Notes: a model not told the origin generated them from the letters alone. Counted from the stretch's first letter, positions 25,675 to 35,101 are shown. The stretch is DNA of 64,000 nucleotides from Microbacterium trichothecenolyticum (GCF_030818955.1 NZ_JAUTBF010000001.1:2728001-2792000); one strand, 5' to 3'. Translations and numbers: made by a program.

Positions 25675-26788
25675 GCCACACCCGCTGCACGCGCCAGTCG
25701 GCGTCCCACGCGACGAGGTCGGCGCGCATCCCGGGCGCGAGGAGCCCGCGGGTCACGTCTCCCAGCACAGCGGCGGGCACGGCCGTCGCCGCCCCCACGG
25801 CATCCGAGGCGCTGAGGCCCAGATCGACGATGGCCGTTCGCACGGCGCGGTCCAGCGTCAGCGTGGATCCCGCGATCGTGACGCCGTCGTCGAGCAGCGC
25901 CCGCCCGTCGCGCACGCGCACGTCGAGCTCGCCCAGCCGGTAGGCGCCGTCGACATGAGCGGCGGCGGCCATGGCATCCGTGATCAGGGCCACCCGGCCC
26001 GGCGCCGCGGTCAGCAGCATGCGCGCGACCGACCGGTGCACGTGCACGCCGTCGAGGATCAGCTCGAGCGTCACGCGCTCGTCCTCGAGTGCGGCGGGTA
26101 CCGGGCCGGGCTGACGGTGGCCGATGGCGGGCATGGCGTTCAGCGCGTGCGTGAGCAGCGTCGCGCCCCGGTCGATCGCCTCACGGGTGAGGGTGTAATC
26201 GGCCTCGGTGTGCCCGAGAGCGACGCGGATGCCGTTCGCGGTAAGGAGCGGGATCGCATCGAGCGCTCCGGGAAGCTCGGGCGCGAGGGTGATCTGGCGG
26301 ATGAGGCCGGGCTCCGCGGAAAGCACCATGTCCACGAACGGCCCCTCGGGCATACCCAGCGCTGCGGGGTCGTGCGCCCCCCGCCGGGCCGGCGAGAGGC
26401 ACGGCCCCTCGAGATGCACGCCCAGAATCCCGGGGGTGGACCGGCGCGCGACCTCGATGGAAGAGAGCTGCCGCCGCAGCACCTCGAGCGGAGACGTGAC
26501 CAGGCTCACCAGGGTCGCCGTCGTGCCGTGGCGGCGGTGCGCGGCGACGCCGGCGGTGATGGCATCCGCTCCGTCGTCGAAGGCGTGCCCGCCACCCCCG
26601 TGCACGTGCAGGTCGATCAGGCCGGGGGTCACGGTCGCCCCGCCCAGGTCGACCCGCTCGGCCGCGCGCGGAGCGGACCCCGTGCCGACCTCGGCGATCA
26701 GGCCGTTGCTCACCCGCACCCAGGCCTCCGGCAGGTCGCGCCGGGCGTCGACCACCCGGGCACCGGTGAGCAGCAGGTCGGTGGTCAT
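25661..26788 (-). CDS. nagA: N-acetylglucosamine-6-phosphate deacetylase
   Basis: 375-residue amidohydrolase-superfamily enzyme that removes acetate from GlcNAc-6-phosphate. Signatures: DLHVHGGGGH (metal ligands), HLEGPCLSP, LGHTEAD, THALNAMP and ITDAM with the catalytic aspartate. Last of an eight-gene leftward operon; overlaps nagB by 4 bp. Product glucosamine-6-phosphate is the substrate of the adjacent NagB, taking the amino sugar into glycolysis. Confidence 0.92.
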   Translation of the reverse strand: MTTDLLLTGARVVDARRDLPEAWVRVSNGLIAEVGTGSAPRAAERVDLGGATVTPGLIDLHVHGGGGHAFDDGADAITAGVAAHRRHGTTATLVSLVTSPLEVLRRQLSSIEVARRSTPGILGVHLEGPCLSPARRGAHDPAALGMPEGPFVDMVLSAEPGLIRQITLAPELPGALDAIPLLTANGIRVALGHTEADYTLTREAIDRGATLLTHALNAMPAIGHRQPGPVPAALEDERVTLELILDGVHVHRSVARMLLTAAPGRVALITDAMAAAAHVDGAYRLGELDVRVRDGRALLDDGVTIAGSTLTLDRAVRTAIVDLGLSASDAVGAATAVPAAVLGDVTRGLLAPGMRADLVAWDADWRVQRVWLSAS

Positions 26789-27555
26789 GCCGTGGCGATC
26801 TCGCGATGGTCCCAGGCGAACCGGTAGTAGTCGCGGTGCTCGAGCTGCGACGCGGCCGCCTCGTCGACGATCACCACGGCCCGGCGGTGCAGCTGTATCG
26901 CGGATGCGGGGCACGACGAGGTCAGCGGACCCTCGACCGCCGCGGCGACCGCGGGGGCCTTCGACTCGCCGAACGCGAGAAGCACGAGCACTCCCGCGTC
27001 GAGGATCGTGCCGATGCCCTGCGTGAGGCAGTGCGTGGGGACGTCATCGATGCTGTCGAAGAAGCGCGCGTTGTCGGCGCGGGTGGCAGGGGTCAGCGCC
27101 TTGAGACGCGTGCGCGAGGCCAGCGAGGAGCCCGGCTCGTTGAAGCCGATGTGCCCGGTGCGGCCGATGCCCAGGATCTGCAGGTCGATACCGCCGGCCG
27201 CGGCGATCGCGGCCTCGTAGCGCTCGCCCGCCTCGGCCAGCGGACCCCCGTCGTCGCCCGGAACGCGCACGCGCGCCGGGTCGAGTCCGAGGGGGCCGAC
27301 GATGTCGCGGTCGACCACCACGCGATAGCTTTCGGGGTGCCCGTCGGGCATGCCCACGTACTCGTCGAGGGCGAAACCGCGCACGGCCGAAAGGTCGAGC
27401 GACCGCTCCGCCAGGGCCGCCCACACCGGCAGGGGCGTCGATCCGGTGGCGAGACCCAGTGTCGGGTCGGTGCGGCGACCCAGCGCGGCGACGATCAGGT
27501 CGGCGGCGATGCGGCCGGCATCCGCCTGGTCGTCGACGATCGCGATCTCGGTCAT
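26785..27555 (-). CDS. nagB: Glucosamine-6-phosphate deaminase
   Basis: 256 residues. Converts glucosamine 6-phosphate to fructose 6-phosphate and ammonia. The active-site segments are clear: LATGSTPLPVW (phosphate loop), FALDEYVGM with the base aspartate, and GIGRTGHIGFNEPGSSLASR with the catalytic glutamate/histidine region. Coupled by 4-bp overlaps to both nagA downstream and the CutC-ROK gene upstream. Confidence 0.93.
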   Translation of the reverse strand: MTEIAIVDDQADAGRIAADLIVAALGRRTDPTLGLATGSTPLPVWAALAERSLDLSAVRGFALDEYVGMPDGHPESYRVVVDRDIVGPLGLDPARVRVPGDDGGPLAEAGERYEAAIAAAGGIDLQILGIGRTGHIGFNEPGSSLASRTRLKALTPATRADNARFFDSIDDVPTHCLTQGIGTILDAGVLVLLAFGESKAPAVAAAVEGPLTSSCPASAIQLHRRAVVIVDEAAASQLEHRDYYRFAWDHREIATA

Positions 27556-29306
27556 ATGCGGGTCTCCGTTTCGAGGGTGGTCGGCTCCGCCAGGATGACA
27601 GGCGCCGTCCAGGAGCGGGTGACCTCGGGCCGCTGCGCCGCCTCGAAGGCCAGCATCGCGGCCCCGATCCGGCCGGCGTGCGTGCCGAGGGCAGCGGTCG
27701 TCAGGCGCGGGGCCTCGCGCCAGGCGAGAGCCGCGGACAGTCGCTCGCGCAGCGGTTCGAGGAACGCGTCTCCGGCCTGCGCGACGCCGCCGCCGAGCAC
27801 GATCACCTCGGGGTCGACGAGCAGGGTGAGGGTCGCGAGCCCCGTGGCCAGGGCGTCGAGGCCTTCCGACCAGACGCGGGCGGCGACGGGGTCGGTCTCG
27901 ACGCGGGCGATGACCGCCGCGGCATCCGGAGTCTCTCCGTCGGTCGGCGGGGCGCTCGCCGCGTACCGCCGGGCCAGACCCGCGCCCGAGAAGTACACCT
28001 CGAGGCAGCCGCGCTGACCGCACGCGCAGCGCTCGCCACCGGGGACGACCGGGATGTGTCCGAGCTCGCCGGCACCCGAGATGGCCCCCTCGATCGCGCG
28101 TCCGTCGGAGGTGAGGGATGCCGCGACGCCGGTGCCGATCGCGGCGAAGACGACGTTGCGCGAACCGGCGGCGGCACCGTACGCCCCCTCGGCCGCACCC
28201 GCGGCGCGCACGTCGTGGTCGACCGCGACGGGAAGGCCCGTGGCATCGGAGAGCAGCCGCGCGAGGGGCACGTCGGTCCAGCCGAGCGTCGAAGCGTAGC
28301 GGACGGTCCCCGTGGCGCCGTCGATCAGGCCGGGGCTCACGACGCCCGCGCCGACGACCGAGCGGCCCAGGTCCTCGGCCCCCGCGACGAGGTCGGTGAG
28401 CAGTTCCGCGATGCGCGAGACCGTCTCGGCACCCGACCCGCCGGTCGCGAGGCGCGAGCTCTGCAGCACGTGACCGTCGATGTCGACGAGTGCGCCCTTG
28501 GCCGAGGTGCCGCCGATGTCGACGGCGATCACGGCCGGGTGCGGCGCGCGCTCGCTCACGGCGAGCACCGTGTCGCGGATCACCGACTCGTCGGTGACGA
28601 GGTGCCCCCGGTCGGAGGCGAGCTGCGCACGCAGGTGCACCTCGCGGGCCCCCGTGCTCTCGAGAAGCGCTGCGACGTTGTGGGCCCGGACCGAGCCGCC
28701 GACGAGCACGGCCGGCATGCCGGCGCCCTCCGATCGCGCCTGCAGGGCCGCGAGCACGTCGGCGCCCTCGCGGGCCGTCGCTCGTCCGCCCGAGGTGAGG
28801 ACGCGGACGACGCCGTGGTGCGCGAGGGTGTCGTACGCGGCGAACAGGTCGACGGTGTCGTCGAAGGCCTTGTGGAAGGTGACCGGCACCTCACCCGCGG
28901 CCGCGCGGATCGCGTCGAGGGCCCGCTCGTCGACGTGCCCGTCGGCGGTGAGCGCGCCGAAGACGATGCCCACGGGCACCCGACTGGTGCGGGCGAGGGC
29001 CGCGATCGCGCGTGCGTCGGCCTGCATCACGCGCAACTCGTCGTCGGAGTAGACGAAGTCGCCGCCGCGCGAGCGGACCATGACCTGCACGCCCACGTGC
29101 TGCACCGTCGCGAGGACCACTTCGATCAAGCCGCGGCTGGGCGTCGTGCCGCCCTCGAGCAGATCGGCGCACAGCTCGACGCGATCGGCGCCCGCGCGCT
29201 CGGCGGCGAGCACCCCCGCGAGGTCGTCGACGCAGATCTCCACGAGGGCGCGGACGCCGGTGGAGGACTTCTCGGCGAGGGATGCCGGGTCGGCGGCTGT
29301 CGTCAC
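27552..29306 (-). CDS. CutC-family barrel fused to a ROK sugar kinase
   Basis: 584 residues in one uninterrupted frame from GTG 29306. Residues 1-250 are a CutC-type TIM barrel (LVEICVDDLAGVLAAERAGA, RVELCADLLEGGTTPS, VTFHKAFDD, LTSGG). From about 258 a ROK kinase follows: AVDIGGTSAKG with D263, HDVRAAG, and the zinc motif CACGQRGCLE. CutC proteins were named for copper tolerance but their activity is unsettled; the kinase probably phosphorylates GlcNAc or a related sugar. Overlaps asparaginase (GTGA) and nagB (ATGA). The fusion suggests consecutive steps by the two domains (inference). Confidence 0.88.
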   Translation of the reverse strand: MTTAADPASLAEKSSTGVRALVEICVDDLAGVLAAERAGADRVELCADLLEGGTTPSRGLIEVVLATVQHVGVQVMVRSRGGDFVYSDDELRVMQADARAIAALARTSRVPVGIVFGALTADGHVDERALDAIRAAAGEVPVTFHKAFDDTVDLFAAYDTLAHHGVVRVLTSGGRATAREGADVLAALQARSEGAGMPAVLVGGSVRAHNVAALLESTGAREVHLRAQLASDRGHLVTDESVIRDTVLAVSERAPHPAVIAVDIGGTSAKGALVDIDGHVLQSSRLATGGSGAETVSRIAELLTDLVAGAEDLGRSVVGAGVVSPGLIDGATGTVRYASTLGWTDVPLARLLSDATGLPVAVDHDVRAAGAAEGAYGAAAGSRNVVFAAIGTGVAASLTSDGRAIEGAISGAGELGHIPVVPGGERCACGQRGCLEVYFSGAGLARRYAASAPPTDGETPDAAAVIARVETDPVAARVWSEGLDALATGLATLTLLVDPEVIVLGGGVAQAGDAFLEPLRERLSAALAWREAPRLTTAALGTHAGRIGAAMLAFEAAQRPEVTRSWTAPVILAEPTTLETETRI

Positions 29307-30310
29307 GGTGCGGCGCTCGCTGCCGAGGCGTCGAGCCACGCGCGCACGTCGCGACCCACCTCGATCGAGCCGACGGGGACCCCGCCGCCGAGGATCGGCA
29401 GCTCGACGAGGTCGCCCGCGCTCGAGATGTCGGCGCCGAGCGCCTCGAGGACGGCGAGGGCGACGAGCGTCGTCGCGCGGGGGTTGCCGTCGAGGATCTT
29501 CATCGACACCGCGGCACCGTCGGCCGTGGCCATGCCGATGACGCCCTCGGCGCCGCCCTTCGACAGCAGCCCCGGCACGCGCAGCATGGCGTCGGTGTTG
29601 GCATGGTGGTCGCCGCCGACGAAACGGGGGAAGGAGCGCATGGCATCCGCCACCTTCCGCTCCGGCGTCCCGGGGCCGGCCGTCACGAGGGCGCGGAAGA
29701 TGCGGGCGATGCCGAGGGGGGAGACGCTGAAGAGCGGAGCTCCGCACCCGTCGACGGCGTCGTACGCGACCGTCTCGCCGGACAGGCGCTCGAGCGTCGA
29801 CCGCACGAGTCGCTGCAGGGGGTGCGAGGGGTCGAGGTAGGTCGCGGTGTCCCACCCGTTGACCGCGCAGGCCAGCAGCATCGCGGCGTGCTTTCCGGAG
29901 CAGTTCATGCGCACGCGGGTGCGCTGCTCGCCGTCGCGGATGAGGCGCTCGCGCGTGGGCTCGTCCTCGGGCCAGTCGACGGGGCACGCGAGGGCGCTCT
30001 CGTCGAGACCCGTACGGGTCAGCAGATCGCGTACGACGTCGACGTGCACGTCTTCGCCCGTGTGGCTGCCCGCGGCGATGGCGAGGTCGGCTCCGTCGAG
30101 GTCGGCCCCGGCGAGCAGGCACGCGAGGGCCTGCACGGGCTTGACGGTGGAGCGGGGCAGGATCTGCTCGCCGCTCCCGGTCTGCCAGGCCACCGAGCCG
30201 TCGGCGGCCAGAGCGGCGATCGACCCGAGGTGGCGGCTCTCGACGACACCCGAGCGGATGACGACGGCGAGGTCGGCCAGGGGGGAGGGGACGGGGGGAA
30301 GGGACGTCAT
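29303..30310 (-). CDS. AnsII-type (Rhizobium etli-like) asparaginase
   Basis: 335 residues of the Asparaginase_II (PF06089) class, unrelated to E. coli-type enzymes. Hallmarks are the S-x-x-K pair in LPRSTVKPVQA and MNCSGKHAA with the metal-site cysteine and catalytic lysine. No signal peptide, so it acts in the cytosol. It sits after two amino-acid permeases and directly before the amino-sugar genes, so its true substrate may be a glycosylated asparagine or related amide rather than free asparagine (inference from context). Confidence 0.85.
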   Translation of the reverse strand: MTSLPPVPSPLADLAVVIRSGVVESRHLGSIAALAADGSVAWQTGSGEQILPRSTVKPVQALACLLAGADLDGADLAIAAGSHTGEDVHVDVVRDLLTRTGLDESALACPVDWPEDEPTRERLIRDGEQRTRVRMNCSGKHAAMLLACAVNGWDTATYLDPSHPLQRLVRSTLERLSGETVAYDAVDGCGAPLFSVSPLGIARIFRALVTAGPGTPERKVADAMRSFPRFVGGDHHANTDAMLRVPGLLSKGGAEGVIGMATADGAAVSMKILDGNPRATTLVALAVLEALGADISSAGDLVELPILGGGVPVGSIEVGRDVRAWLDASAASAAP

Positions 30311-30345
30311 GGGTGGTTCTTTCGAGGCCGGGGCGAAGAGGCGGG

Positions 30346-31212
30346 TCAGCGGTCGACGGGGGCGTTCGGGGTGGTGAGGCCGGCCGGGGCGACCTCGGCG
30401 GGAGTCGCGAGGCTGCGGCGGCCCGGTCGCTTCTGCAGGCGGGCGGCGAGACCCGAGAGGCCGCCGTTGAGCGCGAGGAAGATCACGGTCACGACCACGA
30501 AGGTCTGGATGAGCAGGCCATTGAAGCTCGACAGCACCTGCCCGCGGTAGAGCAGCTCGGTGAACGCCACGATGTAACCCAGCGACGTGTCCTTGAGCAG
30601 GCTCACCAGCTGCACCACGAGCGAGGGGGCGACGAAGCGCAGCGCCTGGGGCAGGACCACCTTGCGGTCGACCTGCCAGCGGGTCATGCCGAGGCTGAGA
30701 CCGGCTTCGGTCTGCCCGCGGGGCAGGGCGAGGACGCCCGCGCGGATGATCTCGGCGAAGGCCGCGGCGTTGGCGATCGTGAGCGGGATGACGAGCTTCC
30801 ACAGCACCGGGAAGTTCAGTCCGAGCTGGGGGAGGCCGAAGAGCATCAGGTAGATCAGCAGCAGCACCGGGACGGTGCGGGCGATCTCGATGTACGCGGT
30901 GCAGATCCAGCTGATCCAGCGCACACGGCTGAGGCGCCCGAGAGCGAGCAGCAGGCCGAGCACGAACCCGAAGACGGCGGTGAGGGCCGCGGCCTGCAGC
31001 GTGCCGAGCAGGCCGACGCCGAGGTACTCCCAGATCGCGATGTCGAGGAACGGCAGCCAGCGGTCGCTGTCGAGCTGGCCCTTCGACGCGAACTGCACGA
31101 GGGCGAGGGCGATGAGGCCCAGGATGACGACCGCGCTGACGATCGACCAGATGAGGATGCGGCGGCGGGTGCGTGGACCGGGCTCGTCGTAGAGCGAAAG
31201 GGGGGAGGTCAT
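30346..31212 (-). CDS. Amino-acid ABC transporter permease
   Basis: 288 residues, HisM/GluD type. About five transmembrane helices; a short N-terminal tail precedes the first (LIWSIVSAVVILGLIALALV), and the EAA loop reads QTEAGLSLGMTRWQVDRKVVLPQA. A polar C-terminal tail of 40 residues follows the last helix. Its ATG overlaps the stop of the partner permease. Forms a heteromeric channel with the product of 31209. Confidence 0.92.
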   Translation of the reverse strand: MTSPLSLYDEPGPRTRRRILIWSIVSAVVILGLIALALVQFASKGQLDSDRWLPFLDIAIWEYLGVGLLGTLQAAALTAVFGFVLGLLLALGRLSRVRWISWICTAYIEIARTVPVLLLIYLMLFGLPQLGLNFPVLWKLVIPLTIANAAAFAEIIRAGVLALPRGQTEAGLSLGMTRWQVDRKVVLPQALRFVAPSLVVQLVSLLKDTSLGYIVAFTELLYRGQVLSSFNGLLIQTFVVVTVIFLALNGGLSGLAARLQKRPGRRSLATPAEVAPAGLTTPNAPVDR

Positions 31213-31853
31213 CGGCGGATCCTCAACTTCTTCTCGAGGCGGCCGGCGGTCAGGCCGATCGCCAGCGCGAGCACCATGTAGATGAGCCCCGCCGCGGTGA
31301 AGATCAGGATGGGCTGAGCCTCGACGAGGTTGAGCTTGTTGGCCGCGCTCGTCAGCTCGACGACGCCCACCGCCGCGGCCAGGGCGGTGTTCATGGTGAG
31401 GGCGATCATGACGTTGCCGATGGGCTGGATCGCGGCCCTCAGCGACTGGGGGATGACGAGCACGCGCAGGGTCTGCCCGAGCGAGAAGCCCAGCGCGCGG
31501 CTGGCCTCGATCTCGCCGCGGCTCACGGTGTTCACGCCGCTGCGGACGGCCTCGGCGACGTAGGCCGCTTCGTAGAGGGTGAGCACGATGATGGCCGTCG
31601 GCGTCAGCGGCAGCAGGAATCCGGCATCCGGCAGGGCGAACACCGCCAGCACGAGGAGCACCAGAAGCGGGACGTTGACGAAGAACTGCACGTAGGCGAA
31701 GGCGGCCCACCGCAGCACCGGCACCGGGCTGATGCGCGCGGCGGTGACGAGGGTGCCCAGCACGATGGATCCGACACCGGCCGAGACGGCCAGCAGGATC
31801 GTCGTGCCGAGCGCTTGCGCGATCGGCCCGGCGCTCGAGGCGAAGAAGTCCAT
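31209..31853 (-). CDS. Amino-acid ABC transporter permease
   Basis: 214 residues, GluC/HisQ type, with hydrophobic helices from the N-terminus and the EAA loop EIEASRALGFSLGQTLRVLVIPQS. Typical length. It forms the second half of the translocation channel and overlaps the downstream permease by 4 bp. An 80-bp gap separates it from the binding-protein gene upstream in the operon. Confidence 0.92.
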   Translation of the reverse strand: MDFFASSAGPIAQALGTTILLAVSAGVGSIVLGTLVTAARISPVPVLRWAAFAYVQFFVNVPLLVLLVLAVFALPDAGFLLPLTPTAIIVLTLYEAAYVAEAVRSGVNTVSRGEIEASRALGFSLGQTLRVLVIPQSLRAAIQPIGNVMIALTMNTALAAAVGVVELTSAANKLNLVEAQPILIFTAAGLIYMVLALAIGLTAGRLEKKLRIRR

Positions 31854-31933
31854 GGGGTCCTCAGAAGAGCGGGAGGGGAAGAGGCAGACCGACGCCCGTC
31901 ATGTGCGGAGCGGGCGCCGGTCGGTCGGGGGGA

Positions 31934-32887
31934 TCAGGAGCCGGGGACGCTGCCGATCGCGGGGGGAGTCGGAGCGCTCGACTCGACGGCCGAGCCGAGG
32001 GTGGCGTCCCAGATCTTGGCCCACGAGCCGTCATTCTGGATCTTCTTCAGCCACTCGTTGATGAACGACTTGAACTGCGCGTCGTCCTTCTTCAGGCCGA
32101 TGCCGTACGCCTCGCTGGTGAAGGGCTGGCCGACGACCTTGATGCTCTTGTCGTCGATGGCGTGGCTCGCGAGCAGGGTGAAGTCCTGCACGTACGCGTC
32201 GCCGCGGCCCTGGGTCAGAGCCTGGAGGGCCTGCGGGTCGGTGGCGAAGCTCACGATGTTCGCGGTGGGCTGCTTCTCGGGCACGGCCGTGACGGCGGGG
32301 GTGTTCGCGCCGACGATGACGGTCTTCCCACCCAGGTCGTCGATGCCGTTGATGTCGGTGTTGTCGCTGCGGACGGCGACGGCCAGACCCGACTCGAGGT
32401 AGGGGCCGGCGAAGTCGACCTGCTCGGCGCGCTTCTCGGTGATCGTGTACGTGTTGAACACGACGTCGACGGTGCCGTTGGCGAGGAGGGCCTCGCGGGT
32501 CTCGGAAGCCGGCGGGACGATCTCGACGTTGGGCTCGCCGAGGATGTAGATGGCCAGCATCTTGGCGAGGTCGGCGTCGAAGCCCTGGACGTCCTCGGGG
32601 TTGGTGGGGTCCTGCTGCGAGAGCAGGGGAGCGTCGAGGGCCTCGGCGACGATGAGCTTGCCGCGCGCCTTGATCTTGGCCATCGTCGAGTCGGAGATGA
32701 GGGCCGCGGCGTCGGCGACGGGCGCGTTCGCGTAGACCTCTTCGAGGCTGCTGGCCTTGGCCGAGGCGCTGGGGTCGGAACCCGGGACGGCCGCGGTGCC
32801 GGACGAGCACGCGGCGAGGGACGCGACCGTGGCCGCGGACGCCAAGAGGACGAGGCCTCGGCGAAGGATCGAGCGAGAGGAGATCAC
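31934..32887 (-). CDS. Amino-acid-type ABC substrate-binding lipoprotein
   Basis: 317 residues of the GluB/family-3 class. GTG start at 32887; signal sequence with lipobox SLAAC (C27). ARGKLIVAEALDAP and QGFDADLAKMLA are family segments. Compared with plain glutamate-binding proteins it carries a 45-residue spacer after the lipid anchor. Cargo is presumably an amino acid or amino-acid conjugate; the downstream asparaginase and GlcNAc genes suggest a glyco-amino acid. Confidence 0.9.
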   Translation of the reverse strand: MISSRSILRRGLVLLASAATVASLAACSSGTAAVPGSDPSASAKASSLEEVYANAPVADAAALISDSTMAKIKARGKLIVAEALDAPLLSQQDPTNPEDVQGFDADLAKMLAIYILGEPNVEIVPPASETREALLANGTVDVVFNTYTITEKRAEQVDFAGPYLESGLAVAVRSDNTDINGIDDLGGKTVIVGANTPAVTAVPEKQPTANIVSFATDPQALQALTQGRGDAYVQDFTLLASHAIDDKSIKVVGQPFTSEAYGIGLKKDDAQFKSFINEWLKKIQNDGSWAKIWDATLGSAVESSAPTPPAIGSVPGS

Positions 32888-32948
32888 GGGTACTGCCTTT
32901 CGTTTGCGAGTGCGTGCGGAACGAGCCGCGTCGGGGGTGGGGAGGATG

Positions 32949-33695
32949 TCAGTGGGCGAGGATCTTCGACAGGAACATCCGAGCGCGGTCGCTCTCGGCG
33001 TGGGTGAAGAAGCGCTCGGGGGTGGTGTCTTCGACGATGCGGCCGTCGTCCATGAAGATCACGCGATCGGCTGCGCGACGGGCGAAGCCCATCTCGTGCG
33101 TGACGACGACCATCGTCATGCCCTCTTCGGCGAGCGAGGTGATCACATCGAGCACCTCGCTGACCATCTCGGGGTCGAGGGCCGAGGTCGGCTCGTCGAA
33201 GAGCATGAGCTTCGGCTTCATGGCCAGAGCGCGGGCGATCGCCGCGCGCTGCTGCTGACCGCCGCTGAGCTCGCCGGGGAAGCGGTCTGCCTTGTCGGCG
33301 ATGCCGACGCGGTCGAGCAGGGCGAGTCCCTCTTCGCGCGCCTTCTTCGGCGGCACCTTCGACACGATGCGCGGGGCGAGGGCCACGTTGTCGAGCACGG
33401 TGCGGTGCGCGAAGAGGTTGAACGACTGGAAGACCATGCCCACCTCGGCGCGTAGGTCGGCGAGCCCGCGCCCCTCGCTCGGCAGGGGTACGCCGTCGAT
33501 CGTGATGGAGCCCGAGGTGATGGTCTCGAGGCGATTGAGGCAGCGGCAGAGGGTCGATTTGCCCGAGCCCGAGGGGCCGACGATCACGACGACCTCGCCG
33601 CGGGCCACGTCGAGATCGATGTCTTTGAGCACGTGGTGGTCGCCGAAGTGCTTCTGCACCTCGCGGACCGTGACGAGGGGGGCGGGCGTCGACAC
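32949..33695 (-). CDS. Amino-acid ABC transporter ATP-binding protein
   Basis: 248 residues, GluA/GlnQ class. Walker [11 protein letters not shown]-loop MVFQSFN, signature LSGGQQQR, Walker [15 protein letters not shown] and VVTHEMGFA are intact. GTG start at 33695. First gene of the eight-gene operon, 148 bp from the divergent ROK regulator; the intergenic region carries paired inverted sites. Confidence 0.93.
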   Translation of the reverse strand: MSTPAPLVTVREVQKHFGDHHVLKDIDLDVARGEVVVIVGPSGSGKSTLCRCLNRLETITSGSITIDGVPLPSEGRGLADLRAEVGMVFQSFNLFAHRTVLDNVALAPRIVSKVPPKKAREEGLALLDRVGIADKADRFPGELSGGQQQRAAIARALAMKPKLMLFDEPTSALDPEMVSEVLDVITSLAEEGMTMVVVTHEMGFARRAADRVIFMDDGRIVEDTTPERFFTHAESDRARMFLSKILAH

Positions 33696-33771
33696 GGGGT
33701 GGATCCTTCCCGCGGACTCGCCGCGATATCGGTACAGCCGACGTGGGAGGTGATTCCCGCGTCCTTGGTGA

Positions 33772-33832
33772 AATCAAACTAACGAGGCCATGTTACAGAG
33801 ACAATTCGAGACAGAAACTCCAAGTTTGGATT
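33772..33832. promoter_or_regulatory. Divergent control region with paired AGTTTG(G)ATT sites
   Basis: AATCAAACT at 33772-33780 and AGTTTGGATT at 33823-33832 are inverted copies of each other with one inserted base; a shorter inverted repeat AAACT-CCA-AGTTT overlaps the second (33815-33827). The AT-rich pocket lies between the amino-acid/amino-sugar operon and the ROK regulator gene, the expected place for that repressor's operators. TAAGCT just before the GTG at 33844 could be a -10 giving a leaderless regulator mRNA. Confidence 0.45.
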
Positions 33833-33843
33833 AAGCTGGCGAG

Positions 33844-35034
33844 GTGAAGCCTCCCCGCGCGGCCCTGCCGACCTTCAGCCCGCAGACACTCGCCGTGCTG
33901 ACGCCGCTGCGCACGGGCGCCGCTCGATCACGAGCAGAGCTCGCCGCGCATACCGGTCTGTCGCCGTCGACGGTGACCGCGCGCATCGATCCGCTGATCG
34001 CCGCCGGTGTGATCGTCGAGAACGGCACCGACGACTCGCGCGGCGGTCGCCGGCCCCGGCGTCTCGCCATCCGCGGCGACCTCGGTACGGTGGCCAGCGT
34101 CGACCTCGGGGTCGAGCGCAGCACGATCGGGCTCGTCGACTACGCCGGCACCTCCCTCGCCCATCGCCACCTCGTCCTCGATCTGGCCGAGGGTCCCGAT
34201 GCCGTCCTGCGCCGCGTCGCAGAAGAACTCGCCGCTCTGGCGGCGGCGAACGGCGCGCCCACGGTGACGGGTGCGGCGATCGCGCTGCCCGGGCCGGTGT
34301 CGGCAGAGACAGGCCGGCTCGTCGCGCCGTCGCGCATGCCCGGCTGGCACGACGTCGACGTCGCGGCCCTGCTCGCCGACATCCTCGGGGTGCCGGCGCT
34401 CGCGAGCAACGACGCCAACTGCATGGCGGTCGGCGAGCTCGTGGGGGGTGACTCCGAGGCCCTCAACCAGGTGTTCATCAAGGCCGGATCCGGCATCGGG
34501 TCGGGTGTCGTCGCCGGCGGCCGGCTGTATACGGGCCGCAGCGGAGCGGCGGGGGACATCAGCCACGTCACCGTGCCCGGTGCGGCCCCCGTGCCGTGCT
34601 CGTGCGGCCGCGTCGGCTGCCTCGACGCGGTGGCGAGCGGGTCGGCCCTCACCCGCGCGGCCCAGGAGGCCGGACGCGACGTCTCGGATGTCGAGACGGT
34701 GATCGATCTCGCCCGCAACGGGGATGCCCTCGCCACCGGCCTGCTGCGCGAAGCGGGCAGCATGACCGGCGGCGTGCTGGCCACGATCGTGAACTTCTTC
34801 ACGCCCGACCGGCTCGTGGTCGGCGGTTCGTTGAGCGCATCCGACGTCTTCATCGCGGCGATCAAGTCGAAGCTGTGGGCCGATTGCCTGCCCATGGCGA
34901 CCGAGAACCTCGAGGTCGCCGTCCCCCGGCATCCCCGCGTCGGCGGCATCCTGGGCGCGGCCCGCCTCTTCCTCGACGCGGCTTTCGGCCCCGAGACCGC
35001 TCGTTCGGCTCTGCGGACTTCGGCTCGCTCTTAG
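33844..35034 (+). CDS. ROK-family transcriptional repressor (NagC-like)
   Basis: 396 residues. An N-terminal winged helix-turn-helix (RAELAAHTGLSPSTVTARID, about residues 30-50) is followed by a ROK sugar-binding domain with SNDANCMAVGE and the zinc motif CSCGRVGCLD, where the usual glutamate is aspartate. Divergent from the ABC/asparaginase/nag operon, it is the likely repressor, relieved by an amino sugar or its phosphate. GTG start without a strong ribosome-binding site. Confidence 0.88.
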   Translation: MKPPRAALPTFSPQTLAVLTPLRTGAARSRAELAAHTGLSPSTVTARIDPLIAAGVIVENGTDDSRGGRRPRRLAIRGDLGTVASVDLGVERSTIGLVDYAGTSLAHRHLVLDLAEGPDAVLRRVAEELAALAAANGAPTVTGAAIALPGPVSAETGRLVAPSRMPGWHDVDVAALLADILGVPALASNDANCMAVGELVGGDSEALNQVFIKAGSGIGSGVVAGGRLYTGRSGAAGDISHVTVPGAAPVPCSCGRVGCLDAVASGSALTRAAQEAGRDVSDVETVIDLARNGDALATGLLREAGSMTGGVLATIVNFFTPDRLVVGGSLSASDVFIAAIKSKLWADCLPMATENLEVAVPRHPRVGGILGAARLFLDAAFGPETARSALRTSARS

Positions 35035-35101
35035 CCCGTCGGGAGCATGCGAGACAGGGACCGCGCTCGGGACTCCGAGAGGGAGAGGGGCGGACGCGGC
35101 G

